Source of the DNA: Bacteroidota bacterium
GTDB lineage: Bacteria; Bacteroidota; Bacteroidia; 2-12-FULL-35-15
NCBI GenBank assembly: GCA_021413595.1
Contig: JAIOQD010000252.1
Span: 1-6,291 of the forward strand
Direction: 5' to 3'
DNA: 6,291 bases
Every line of letters starts with the position of its first letter. Position 1 is the first letter of the stretch. Positions 1 through 5,614 of this stretch are shown here, one piece after another. The notes under the pieces were generated by a model. That model worked only from the letters and a program-made list of their open reading frames with translations, made no database searches and was not told where the DNA came from. A program made the position numbers and the translations under genes.

Positions 1-459
1 ACAGGTAATAATGATAGGCATTTTTACAATTGGGCAATTGTAAAACATATAGAAAACAAAAAAAAGCCTAAATTCGCGCCCATTTATGATTCAGCAAGAG
101 GTTTGTTTTGGAATGATTCAGAAGCGAAATTGGAAAAATGGAACGAACACCCAAAGCTTATGGATGATAAGATTAAAAAGTATTCTGAGGGGTCAAAACC
201 GAAAATTGGATGGGATAGTTTAGATGATTTGAATCACTTTGATTTGATAAGCAAAATATTTTCCGTAAATTTACGTTATAGAACAGTATGCACACAATTA
301 GTAAATCAAGAAAATTTAGACAAAGCGTTAGCTTTAGTTGACAATAAATTCTCCAAATTTTATAGTTCATATAGACTGGAGTTGATTAAAAAATGTTTGA
401 TTTATAGATTTCAAAGATTAATGATAATAGTAAATAATAAAGGAGGTATCTCATGTTAA
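1..459 (+). CDS. HipA-like Ser/Thr kinase, C-terminal part (partial, HipT-like)
   Basis: Reading frame 1 is open from the first base and ends at TAA 457-459, so the 5' part of the gene lies outside the window; 152 residues are visible. The visible start reads TGNNDRHFYN, and PIYD follows about 25 residues after its Asp. In the HipA kinase family the catalytic Asp and the metal-binding Asn are five residues apart (D309/N314 in E. coli HipA) and a second metal Asp follows about 23 residues later. Here D5, N10 and D30 (window numbering) fit that spacing, so the core looks active. HipA/HipT kinases phosphorylate proteins such as glutamyl- or tryptophanyl-tRNA synthetase and cause growth arrest; the substrate here cannot be told. 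The HipA N-terminal subdomain is encoded by the next gene, which overlaps by 7 bp, so this is a split HipA. A TTG at 103 falls after the catalytic motif and is not a credible start. No HipB-like regulator is visible; it may lie upstream. Confidence 0.8.
   Translation, partial: TGNNDRHFYNWAIVKHIENKKKPKFAPIYDSARGLFWNDSEAKLEKWNEHPKLMDDKIKKYSEGSKPKIGWDSLDDLNHFDLISKIFSVNLRYRTVCTQLVNQENLDKALALVDNKFSKFYSSYRLELIKKCLIYRFQRLMIIVNNKGGISC
22..45. repeat. Perfect 24-bp inverted repeat inside the kinase gene
   Basis: The arms TTTTACAATTG (22-32) and CAATTGTAAAA (35-45) are perfectly complementary over 11 bp with only GG between them. The palindrome lies over the codons just after the catalytic Asp of the HipA-like kinase. 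It could be a protein-binding site or cruciform-prone sequence, or chance in AT-rich coding DNA. Confidence 0.5.
439..446 (+). promoter_or_regulatory. Strong Shine-Dalgarno for the HipS-like gene, inside the kinase 3' end
   Basis: AAAGGAGG ends 6 bases before ATG 453. Most genes in this window lack any such site, as is usual in Bacteroidota. With the ATGTTAA overlap (453-459) between kinase stop and HipS-like start, this suggests translational coupling with strong initiation of the downstream protein. It also fixes the start of that gene. Confidence 0.7.
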
Positions 460-845
460 ACTGGTTAAGTAAACTTTTCAAAAATGAAGAGCAGCCGGAA
501 CTCTCGACACCGAAAAATGCTCACGCAGCTTTTATTTTAAAGCATAAAAAATTGACAATCGGGTATTTGAACCACTCGAATGGTATATGGGAGTTTAAAT
601 ATTCCGATGAATTTAAAAAACAGAACAGAATTGATGTTTTAATTGATTTTCCGAAAAAAGAATTGAAGTATGAAGAGTCATACTTGTGGCCGTTTTTTTC
701 CCACAGGATTCCCGGACTTGGTCAGCCTAAAATTCAGGAGATCATCAAACATGAGCATTTGAACCCAAATAACGAGATTGATTTATTGCGTAGGTTTGGT
801 CAAAGGTCAATTACTAATCCATTTGAATTAGCATTGACTACGTAA
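453..845 (+). CDS. HipA N-terminal subdomain protein (HipS-like)
   Basis: A 130-residue protein corresponding to the N-terminal subdomain of HipA encoded as a separate gene. Matching blocks are IGYLNHSNGIWEFKY (residues 36-50), YLWPFFSHRIPGLGQP (77-92) and LLRRFGQRSITNPFEL (111-126), which resemble the couple-HipA segment of HipA-family proteins. In the HipBST system of E. coli O127 the equivalent small protein HipS binds and inhibits the separate kinase HipT. By analogy this protein may be the antitoxin or an obligate subunit of the kinase encoded immediately upstream. The start is supported by AAAGGAGG at 439-446 and the 7-bp overlap with the kinase gene. Residues 1-25 are a variable, charged leader. 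In hipBST the order is hipS then hipT; here it is the reverse. A terminator follows 15 bp after the stop. Family assignment is fairly sure; the antitoxin role is inferred. Confidence 0.75.
   Translation: MLNWLSKLFKNEEQPELSTPKNAHAAFILKHKKLTIGYLNHSNGIWEFKYSDEFKKQNRIDVLIDFPKKELKYEESYLWPFFSHRIPGLGQPKIQEIIKHEHLNPNNEIDLLRRFGQRSITNPFELALTT
666..685. repeat. 8-bp inverted repeat in the HipS-like gene
   Basis: AAGTATGA (666-673) and TCATACTT (678-685) are perfect inverted arms around the 4-base loop AGAG. It lies inside coding sequence for KYEESYLW. It could fold in the mRNA; no function can be assigned, and chance is plausible. Confidence 0.35.
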
Positions 846-860
846 TGTTTTTTTACAAAC

Positions 861-891
861 AAAAAAGCTCCCGAAATTTAGGAGCTTTTTT
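861..891. terminator. Bidirectional rho-independent terminator
   Basis: AAAAAAGCTCC (861-871) pairs perfectly with GGAGCTTTTTT (881-891) around a 9-base loop. A T-tract closes the stem on the plus strand, serving the split HipA operon. The complementary A-tract makes it equally usable from the minus strand, where it would end the SpoIIE-phosphatase transcript after it passes the ATPase remnant. Confidence 0.9.
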
Positions 892-898
892 GCTTATG

Positions 899-927
899 TC
901 CGATAAAGTAAATTTGTCTGTATCGGA
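899..927. repeat. 7-bp inverted repeat next to the terminator
   Basis: TCCGATA (899-905) and TATCGGA (921-927) form inverted arms 15 bases apart, between the terminator and the ATPase remnant. This is the only structure seen in 892-933. It may be a weak second hairpin or a remnant of a junction; nothing else supports a role. Confidence 0.3.
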
Positions 928-933
928 TCTGAA

Positions 934-1050
934 TTAAAATAATTTTATTTCGGATTTTCCTCCCCAACGATTCTTCTCGCCTATTGTTGTGGCTTTACCA
1001 TCTTCGCAATAAATAAAAACTTCGCATTCGTTTAGCCATTTACCATCACC
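934..1050 (-). repeat. Diverged direct repeat, copy A (ATPase 3' end)
   Basis: This stretch is a direct repeat of 4254-4370, about three-quarters identical by hand count without gaps. Both copies lie on the minus strand, and both sit just downstream of a plus-strand terminator that closes a convergent operon. Confidence 0.8.
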
Positions 1051-1077
1051 GGCATTTCTTGATAAACTAACATACAA
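934..1077 (-). pseudogene. 3' remnant of a second RadA-like ATPase gene
   Basis: The minus-strand frame ending in TAA at 934-936 encodes 47 codons after an in-frame TGA at 1078-1080 and has no plausible start. Its last 38 residues, from GDGKW to EIKLF, match the last 38 of the intact ATPase (GDGQW to EIKLF) at about 30 identical positions by hand. This includes FIYCE, GKATTIGEKNRWG and the identical EIKLF terminus. Over the same 117 bases I count roughly 30 DNA mismatches, most of them silent. The two copies therefore seem to have diverged under protein-level selection before this one was truncated. Nothing of the Walker A region is present here or on the far side of the phosphatase gene. Similarity fades upstream of about 1050, and the phosphatase stop codon lies at 1083, so the break is essentially at that gene's end. 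The fragment would be carried as a 3' untranslated tail of the phosphatase mRNA. Confidence 0.85.
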
Positions 1078-1082
1078 TCAAT

Positions 1083-3023
1083 TTACACCCTCACCCCAAT
1101 AACCGTTACATCATCTACCTGTTCTAAATTACCTTTCCATCCTTGAAATTCTGTTTGTAATGCCGTTTCCTGGTCTTTTAATGGTAAGTTGTTCATTGCA
1201 ATCAGACTGTCCTGAAACTTCCTGTACATGATTTTTTTTCCTTTGGGCCCTCCAAACTGATCTGCATAGCCATCGGTGAATAAATAGAAGATTGAATTTT
1301 TGGAATATTCAATGTTTTGCGTTGTAAAGGATTTTCTATGATCGCACTGGCCTATTGGTTGTTTATCAGCTTTTATTTCAATCATTTTGCCGTCTTGAAT
1401 GTACCATAATGGGTTATTGGCTCCACTCCATTGAATGTTATTATTTGCTTTGTTAACTGCAAGAATGGAAATATCCATTCCATCTTTAACCTCCGAATTA
1501 CTTTTTTCGAATGTTTCTAATACCAAATCTGTTACTTTATCCAGGATCGCTCCGGTATCACGCAAACCAAATTCTTTTACTGCCCGGTTTAGCGCATTAC
1601 TACATACTACGCTCATCATTGCTCCCGGCACTCCATGACCTGTACAATCAGCTGCGGCAATAAATTGAATAGTATCTATTGTTTCCATCCAATAAAAATC
1701 ACCGGCAACAATATCTTTTGGAAGATACAGTATAAAACTTTCAGGAAATTCTTTTTTTATTGAAGTAAGGGGAGGTAATATCGCTTCCTGTAAGCGTTTT
1801 GCATACGTTATGGAAGCAGTGATTTCTTTTTGATGTTCTTCTACAATTTGTTTTTGTTTTTCAATTACAAGTTTTTGTTTTTTTGTTACACGAAGCGAAC
1901 GCCCTATAAAACCTGCAAAAACAAGTACTAAAAATAAACCTCCTGCAATGGAAGCTGTAATAATTTTTTGTTCTGCTTTCTGCTTTTCGGTTTCCGCTTT
2001 GGTGGCAGCTTCTTTTTTCTCAAATTCAAAGTTCATTTCTTTGCGTACCAATTGTTTTTTATTCTCCTGGCTAAAAAGAGTATCTTTAATTGCAATTGAT
2101 TTTTTATAATGGATAAGTGCTAACTTATATTGCGCGGTGGTATCATAGAGTTGATAAAGAGATTCTTCATTGATTCTTAAATCATCTAATGCTCCTATGC
2201 TATCAGATAGGGCAACGGATTTTTTTAGATAGTGTTCGGCTTCTTTGAATTTTCCCATGGTTGTATAAAGCGAGCCTATACATCCAATAATTGCCGAAAC
2301 GTATTTTTTATTTTTTAATTCTTCTGATATATCCAAGGCTTTAAAATAGTAATCTAATGCTTTCAGGTAATTTTTTTGGAGCTCATAGTTAATTCCGATA
2401 TTCATTAGAGTAGCCGCAATTCCATTTTTATTTCCTATTTCTTCGTATATTTTTAAAGCCTTGAAATAATAATCAAATGATTTTGAATACTCTAACTGAT
2501 CAGAATAAATGGCTCCAATGTTGCAGAACCAATTTGCTTTCCCAATTTTATCTTCTATCTCTTCGTCTATTTTCAAAGCCTTGAAAAAATAATCAAGGGC
2601 TTTTGAATACTCTAACTGATCAGAATATATAACTCCAATGTTTCCGAGCATTGCTGCTATTCCTCTTTTATTTTTTAATTCTTCGTTTAACTTTAATGCT
2701 TTAAGATAAGAGGTAAGTGCTTGTGCATAATTAGCCTGTCCTAAATAAATATTTCCGATGGCGCTGTTTGCAATTGCAATCCCTTGTTTAAAATTGAGTT
2801 TATTCGCAAGTTCTATTGCTTCGTTTGCAAAATTAATTCCTTTTTCAAAGTCCCCAAGTAATTCATATTTATTCGTTAATTTACACAAATGAATTACTTT
2901 ATTGGTATCGGCTTTGTCGTGTTTAATAAGTGATAGGAGGGAATCAATGGAATTTTGTTGTGAGAAAGCAATTACCGGGAAAAGTAAAATAATGATGCAG
3001 AATATTACTTTGCGATTTTTCAT
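1083..3023 (-). CDS. TPR-repeat membrane protein with SpoIIE-type phosphatase domain
   Basis: A 646-residue predicted PP2C-like Ser/Thr phosphatase of the SpoIIE/RsbU kind. In order: signal peptide (about 1-22, MKNRKVIFCIIILLFPVIAF then SQQ); about six TPR units (roughly 40-310); a charged, helical linker (315-353); one transmembrane helix (about 354-376); a Lys/Glu/Gln-rich coiled coil (380-405); the phosphatase domain (about 426-646). Expected metal-site Asp residues are present in AGDFYW (D442), AADCTGHG (D459), GMDIS (D517), FTDGYAD (D584) and VDDVTV (D637/638), so it should be active. The TPRs would lie outside the cytoplasmic membrane and the phosphatase inside, fitting a sensor. Family members act on phosphorylated STAS-domain anti-sigma antagonists; no such partner or anti-sigma factor is nearby, so the target is unknown. 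An ATG at 3065 would add 14 residues ahead of the signal peptide and overlaps the promoter element, so 3023 is preferred. The stop is followed by the ATPase remnant and the shared terminator. Confidence 0.9.
   Translation of the reverse strand: MKNRKVIFCIIILLFPVIAFSQQNSIDSLLSLIKHDKADTNKVIHLCKLTNKYELLGDFEKGINFANEAIELANKLNFKQGIAIANSAIGNIYLGQANYAQALTSYLKALKLNEELKNKRGIAAMLGNIGVIYSDQLEYSKALDYFFKALKIDEEIEDKIGKANWFCNIGAIYSDQLEYSKSFDYYFKALKIYEEIGNKNGIAATLMNIGINYELQKNYLKALDYYFKALDISEELKNKKYVSAIIGCIGSLYTTMGKFKEAEHYLKKSVALSDSIGALDDLRINEESLYQLYDTTAQYKLALIHYKKSIAIKDTLFSQENKKQLVRKEMNFEFEKKEAATKAETEKQKAEQKIITASIAGGLFLVLVFAGFIGRSLRVTKKQKLVIEKQKQIVEEHQKEITASITYAKRLQEAILPPLTSIKKEFPESFILYLPKDIVAGDFYWMETIDTIQFIAAADCTGHGVPGAMMSVVCSNALNRAVKEFGLRDTGAILDKVTDLVLETFEKSNSEVKDGMDISILAVNKANNNIQWSGANNPLWYIQDGKMIEIKADKQPIGQCDHRKSFTTQNIEYSKNSIFYLFTDGYADQFGGPKGKKIMYRKFQDSLIAMNNLPLKDQETALQTEFQGWKGNLEQVDDVTVIGVRV
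2401..2700 (-). repeat. 120-bp tandem units encoding TPRs
   Basis: The DNA repeats in exact 120-bp (40-codon) register. A 27-base stretch is identical at 2481-2507 and 2601-2627, encoding YSDQLEYSK in successive TPRs. Flanking segments such as FFKALKI/YFKALKI are also nearly the same. The unit at 2401-2460 shares its end with 2521-2580. This points to fairly recent unit duplication within the TPR array, which is otherwise more diverged. Confidence 0.8.
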
Positions 3024-3062
3024 AATTTGCGTATTTATATGAGTAACCCAACTATTATACCA

Positions 3063-3070
3063 CAAATATA
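3063..3070 (-). promoter_or_regulatory. Bacteroidota-type -7 element for the phosphatase gene
   Basis: TATATTTG on the minus strand matches the TAnnTTTG -7 consensus of Bacteroidota primary sigma factors exactly. It lies about 40 bases upstream of ATG 3023, giving a leader of roughly 30 bases. No clear TTG is seen at the -33 position. The element overlaps the alternative ATG at 3065, which argues against that start. Confidence 0.45.
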
Positions 3071-3150
3071 TATAAATAAAAATTTGATTTTTTTTGAAAA
3101 AAAATAATTAAAAAGAGCATTGGTAAATAGTTTAAAGGTGAAAATAGTGG

Positions 3151-3158
3151 TATATTTG
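3151..3158 (+). promoter_or_regulatory. Bacteroidota-type -7 element for the unknown/HEPN-like operon
   Basis: TATATTTG matches TAnnTTTG exactly and lies about 62 bases upstream of ATG 3220. The -33 region has no convincing TTG at the usual spacing. It is divergent from the phosphatase promoter about 85 bp away, across a very AT-rich tract (3061-3115). Confidence 0.4.
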
Positions 3159-3219
3159 TAATCTACATCATAGAATTCCCTTATAAAACAAGGTAGATTT
3201 ACAATCATTCTTGAGCAAA

Positions 3220-3723
3220 ATGATAAATATGCAAGCGACCAAATCTTCAAAAAACAAATCCGTAACTAATAATCCGCAATTAAAATCAGCACTTGATGGA
3301 TTGGGGTCTTTCTTTGGCGATCTTTCTAATGAAAGTTATTTAGGTAGCGATATGATTAATCAAAATATCACTACTGAATTTTCGGTTATGCTAAACGAGG
3401 CATTAACAGACCCTTTAAAACATACTTATGGTGGTTTTAAAGCAATGGAAGACGTTGTTTCCTCAATAATAAATGATATTTCAATAACTTTTTTTAAGGC
3501 TAATAAAAAGTTAATAAAAAAGATTGTTAACCCCTATAAAGAAAACAAACTTTTTTATGTTATTGTATTGAAAGACGATACAACAAAGAACAGAAGCAAG
3601 TTGCTTTCTTATGTTAGGCTGTATTCTAATACTCCTTATAGCCAAAATTTCCCGGTTGTTTTTTATTTCCTGCCCTTACAATTTGAAAGTAGTTTACTTG
3701 TATCGGAAGAAATTACATTTTAA
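3220..3723 (+). CDS. Unrecognised protein, first gene of a two-gene unit
   Basis: A protein of about 167 residues that I do not recognise. It has a short basic leader rich in Ser, Lys and Asn, then a mostly helical middle (DGLGSFFGDLSNESYLGSD through NDISITFFKANKKLIKKIV). The end looks like beta strands with charged turns (LFYVIVLKDDT, FPVVFYFLP, LLVSEEITF). It has no signal peptide, transmembrane segment, zinc ligands or Walker motif, so it is probably cytoplasmic. It does not show the GSxARG signature of MNT nucleotidyltransferases, the usual partners of HEPN toxins. Start choice: ATG 3220 is preferred; TTG 3211 would add three residues and ATG 3229 would remove three, and none has a clear Shine-Dalgarno site. 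Only 9 bases separate its stop from the HEPN-like gene, so the two are almost surely co-transcribed and may function together. Confidence 0.65.
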   Translation: MINMQATKSSKNKSVTNNPQLKSALDGLGSFFGDLSNESYLGSDMINQNITTEFSVMLNEALTDPLKHTYGGFKAMEDVVSSIINDISITFFKANKKLIKKIVNPYKENKLFYVIVLKDDTTKNRSKLLSYVRLYSNTPYSQNFPVVFYFLPLQFESSLLVSEEITF

Positions 3724-3732
3724 GGGAAATTT

Positions 3733-4137
3733 ATGAAAAAACATTTAGATCAAGCAAAGCATAACGAAGACTTCCTGAGTGTAATTCATAAACACAGTCC
3801 TACTAATTATTTTGATTGGAAAGTAACTGTAATATTTTATTCTGCCCTCCACCATATAAGAGCTTTAGAAAAACATAGTAAAAAACACATTGGAGGCACA
3901 CACCAAACAATATTAAAGAATATTAACCCTGCTGAATCTTCGGCAATTATGCCTGTTGATTCCGCTTGTTTTGGTTGTTATGATGATCTTTATAATTTAG
4001 CGCACATTTCAAGATATACCGGTATTGTTGATGTGAAAATGTTTCTTCCACTAATGGAGTTTAATTATGGCTTGGCACAAAAACATTTACTAGTGATAAA
4101 GAAATATTGTAATTCCAAAGGAGTTAAAATAGTTTAA
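3733..4137 (+). CDS. HEPN-like small helical protein
   Basis: A 134-residue, mainly helical protein. The segment YFDWKVTVIFYSALHHIRALEK (residues 26-47, split as YFDWKVTVIF and YSALHHIRALEK), then H57, NINP (64-67) and YDDLYNLAHISRY (83-95), follows a layout I associate with HEPN-type proteins: an aromatic DW..a..FY.ALH helix, then a His, then Y..L...S..RY. HEPN proteins are often RNases in toxin-antitoxin and defence systems. An Rx4H combination (R43 to H48) is present, but it is in the second helix and not in the C-terminal helix where the catalytic motif usually lies, so activity is uncertain. AAGGGA just upstream could act as a weak ribosome site. The preceding gene ends 9 bases earlier, and a strong terminator follows. 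Assignment to HEPN is by eye from pattern only; it could be another four-helix family. Confidence 0.6.
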   Translation: MKKHLDQAKHNEDFLSVIHKHSPTNYFDWKVTVIFYSALHHIRALEKHSKKHIGGTHQTILKNINPAESSAIMPVDSACFGCYDDLYNLAHISRYTGIVDVKMFLPLMEFNYGLAQKHLLVIKKYCNSKGVKIV

Positions 4138-4176
4138 ATTTGTATTATGGAAAAAGAAAATAATATGATAACACAA

Positions 4177-4207
4177 AAAAATCCCCTCAGAAGCTGAGGG
4201 GATTTTT
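4177..4207. terminator. Bidirectional rho-independent terminator
   Basis: A perfect stem pairs CCCCTCAG (4183-4190) with CTGAGGGG (4194-4201) around the loop AAG, extended by an A-tract (4177-4182) against ATTTTT (4202-4207). It ends the plus-strand two-gene unit and can also end the minus-strand ATPase transcript, whose stop codon is about 47 bp away. Confidence 0.92.
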
Positions 4208-4253
4208 GGTGATTAGGTACCATCCAGTTAGTTTTAACTTTAAGTGCCGGTAG

Positions 4254-4370
4254 TTAGAACAATTTTATTTCTGCACTGGCTCCCCAACGATTTTTCTCCC
4301 CGATGGTAGTAGCTTTACCATTTTCACAATAAATAAACGTTTCAACCTCATTGCCCCATTGTCCATCGCC
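4254..4370 (-). repeat. Diverged direct repeat, copy B (ATPase 3' end)
   Basis: This is the intact-gene copy of the repeat at 934-1050. It encodes the last 38 residues and stop codon of the ATPase. Confidence 0.8.
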
Positions 4371-5582
4371 TTTAAAATCACCTGACTTAGTTGCCTGAGA
4401 TGTGAGTATCCAAATTTTGTCCGGGTACGCATCGCAAAGTTGCTTAAAATCTGACGACTTATTTATGTTGGCTCTTTCTTTACTATCTATCACGATCACA
4501 TCAAAGTCAGCTATTGGTAATGTAGTCAATGATTTTACAATTTTGAAGTTTTCCCCTCCTGCAATATTCGCTTTTTTTAATAATTCAGTAAAAGATGGCG
4601 TACCGTATTGTTCTCCGGCTGCATATAAAACTGAATGGTTTAGTTGATGCAAGGTATCAGCCAGTTTTAACGCTAAACCTGATTTTCCGGAACCTCCTTT
4701 TCCATAAAGAAAAATAGAAGTAGGGGCGCAAGCTCTACCGATCAATTTTAAATAATCTCCAGTTAAACCAATTTCCTTAAATTGTTCATTTTTTACCTCA
4801 GCTACACTCATTACTTTTTCTTCCGACCCGGACAATTGATCTTTCTTTTTGCTTAAGTGCTGATGAGTTAAGGCTTGAACTGTTGCCCCGGTTACTGCTG
4901 CAATTATTGCAGGGATAAAGCCTAAACCTTTAAAGCCATTCAATTCCGCTTTAGCAATTGAAAGCACGTCCGTTTTTCCGTTCACATACGCTTTCATTGC
5001 ATCAAAAGCATGGTTAAATTGAGAATAGTATTTATCCTTCGTTGTTACTATATCTTTATCAAAGGCTCGTTGAAAGTCCGATTGCAAACGTTTTACCTGA
5101 TCTTTAATATCCTGTTTACCAACTAATCCGATAAATCGTTTTAATAAAGAAATGGAAGCCATTGGAGCTATTCCGTTAACAATTCCTGTGTAATGCTCCA
5201 GTTCAGTTTTTCCAATTTGAATTTTAAATGTCTTTTTCTTGTCTTTTAGCTGATCTAATAGATAATCCTGTATCTGCATGACTTCTTTGCCATCATCATC
5301 TAAACGTTCTACTAATGTTGCTTTGCTCTCTTTTGTCTCGGTTTTTGGCTTGGTGGGTGTTGTTTGCTTTTTAGGAACTTTTGATTTTGGCGGTTGTTTT
5401 GATATAGCTGTATTGAGTTTAGCAATATAGCTATCTACCACACGCTTTACATCAGCATCAGCATTATAGGCTCCCTGCTGTGCAAGCGGCATTAATTCTT
5501 TGTGCGTTTTGTGCAAGACTTCCGGGTACTTTGTCCAATCAATATCCTGAGTGGCCTGGTTGTAATTTGTGAATTTTATCAT
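4254..5582 (-). CDS. RadA-like RecA-fold P-loop ATPase with long N-terminal extension
   Basis: A 442-residue protein. The C-terminal half is a RecA-fold ATPase: Walker A GKGGSGKS (294-301), VLYAAGEQ (318-325, like the VLYVSGEES segment of RadA), Walker B DVIVIDS (361-367), TSQATKSG (394-401, like RadA's TKEG) and EKNRWG (429-434, like the KNRFG motif that marks RadA/Sms). RadA is a branch-migration helicase; here the RadA zinc finger and Lon-like domain are missing, so a different role is likely. Residues 1-62 are helical, 62-85 are a Pro/Lys/Thr-rich linker, and 90-215 are helical with LLKRFIGLVGK, a pattern I associate with large polyvalent proteins of Bacteroidota mobile elements. Residues 219-240 are hydrophobic (GFIPAIIAAVTGATVQAL) and may pack on a membrane or partner. 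It starts at ATG 5582 without a Shine-Dalgarno site. A truncated paralogue tail lies at 934-1077. The role is probably element replication or maintenance, by inference. Confidence 0.8.
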   Translation of the reverse strand: MIKFTNYNQATQDIDWTKYPEVLHKTHKELMPLAQQGAYNADADVKRVVDSYIAKLNTAISKQPPKSKVPKKQTTPTKPKTETKESKATLVERLDDDGKEVMQIQDYLLDQLKDKKKTFKIQIGKTELEHYTGIVNGIAPMASISLLKRFIGLVGKQDIKDQVKRLQSDFQRAFDKDIVTTKDKYYSQFNHAFDAMKAYVNGKTDVLSIAKAELNGFKGLGFIPAIIAAVTGATVQALTHQHLSKKKDQLSGSEEKVMSVAEVKNEQFKEIGLTGDYLKLIGRACAPTSIFLYGKGGSGKSGLALKLADTLHQLNHSVLYAAGEQYGTPSFTELLKKANIAGGENFKIVKSLTTLPIADFDVIVIDSKERANINKSSDFKQLCDAYPDKIWILTSQATKSGDFKGDGQWGNEVETFIYCENGKATTIGEKNRWGASAEIKLF

Positions 5583-5614
5583 TGTATTTTGGGTTTGATT
5601 TTATATTTCGTATT

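Noticed and set aside
173..370. Minus-strand open frame of 65 codons under the kinase gene
   Set aside because: It is antisense to a gene with clear HipA motifs, and its product is low-complexity with no recognisable domain.
1435..1638. Plus-strand open frame of 67 codons under the phosphatase domain
   Set aside because: It is antisense to the conserved SpoIIE catalytic region, whose motifs explain the sequence.
3021..3065. Upstream ATG at 3065 for the phosphatase gene
   Set aside because: It would put 14 residues ahead of a typical signal peptide and overlaps the TATATTTG element.
3035..3250. Minus-strand open frame of 71 codons spanning the divergent promoter region
   Set aside because: It overlaps both flanking genes and both promoter elements, and its product reflects AT-rich DNA (Phe, Tyr, Ile, Lys). 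It has no similarity to the ATPase, which I checked as a possible missing half of the remnant.
4147..4197. A 16-codon plus-strand frame (MEKENNMITQKNPLRS)
   Set aside because: It runs into the terminator hairpin, has no ribosome site and is too short to support.
4402..4647. Plus-strand open frame of 81 codons under the ATPase gene
   Set aside because: It is antisense to the Walker B and TKSG region of the ATPase, which is clearly the coding strand.
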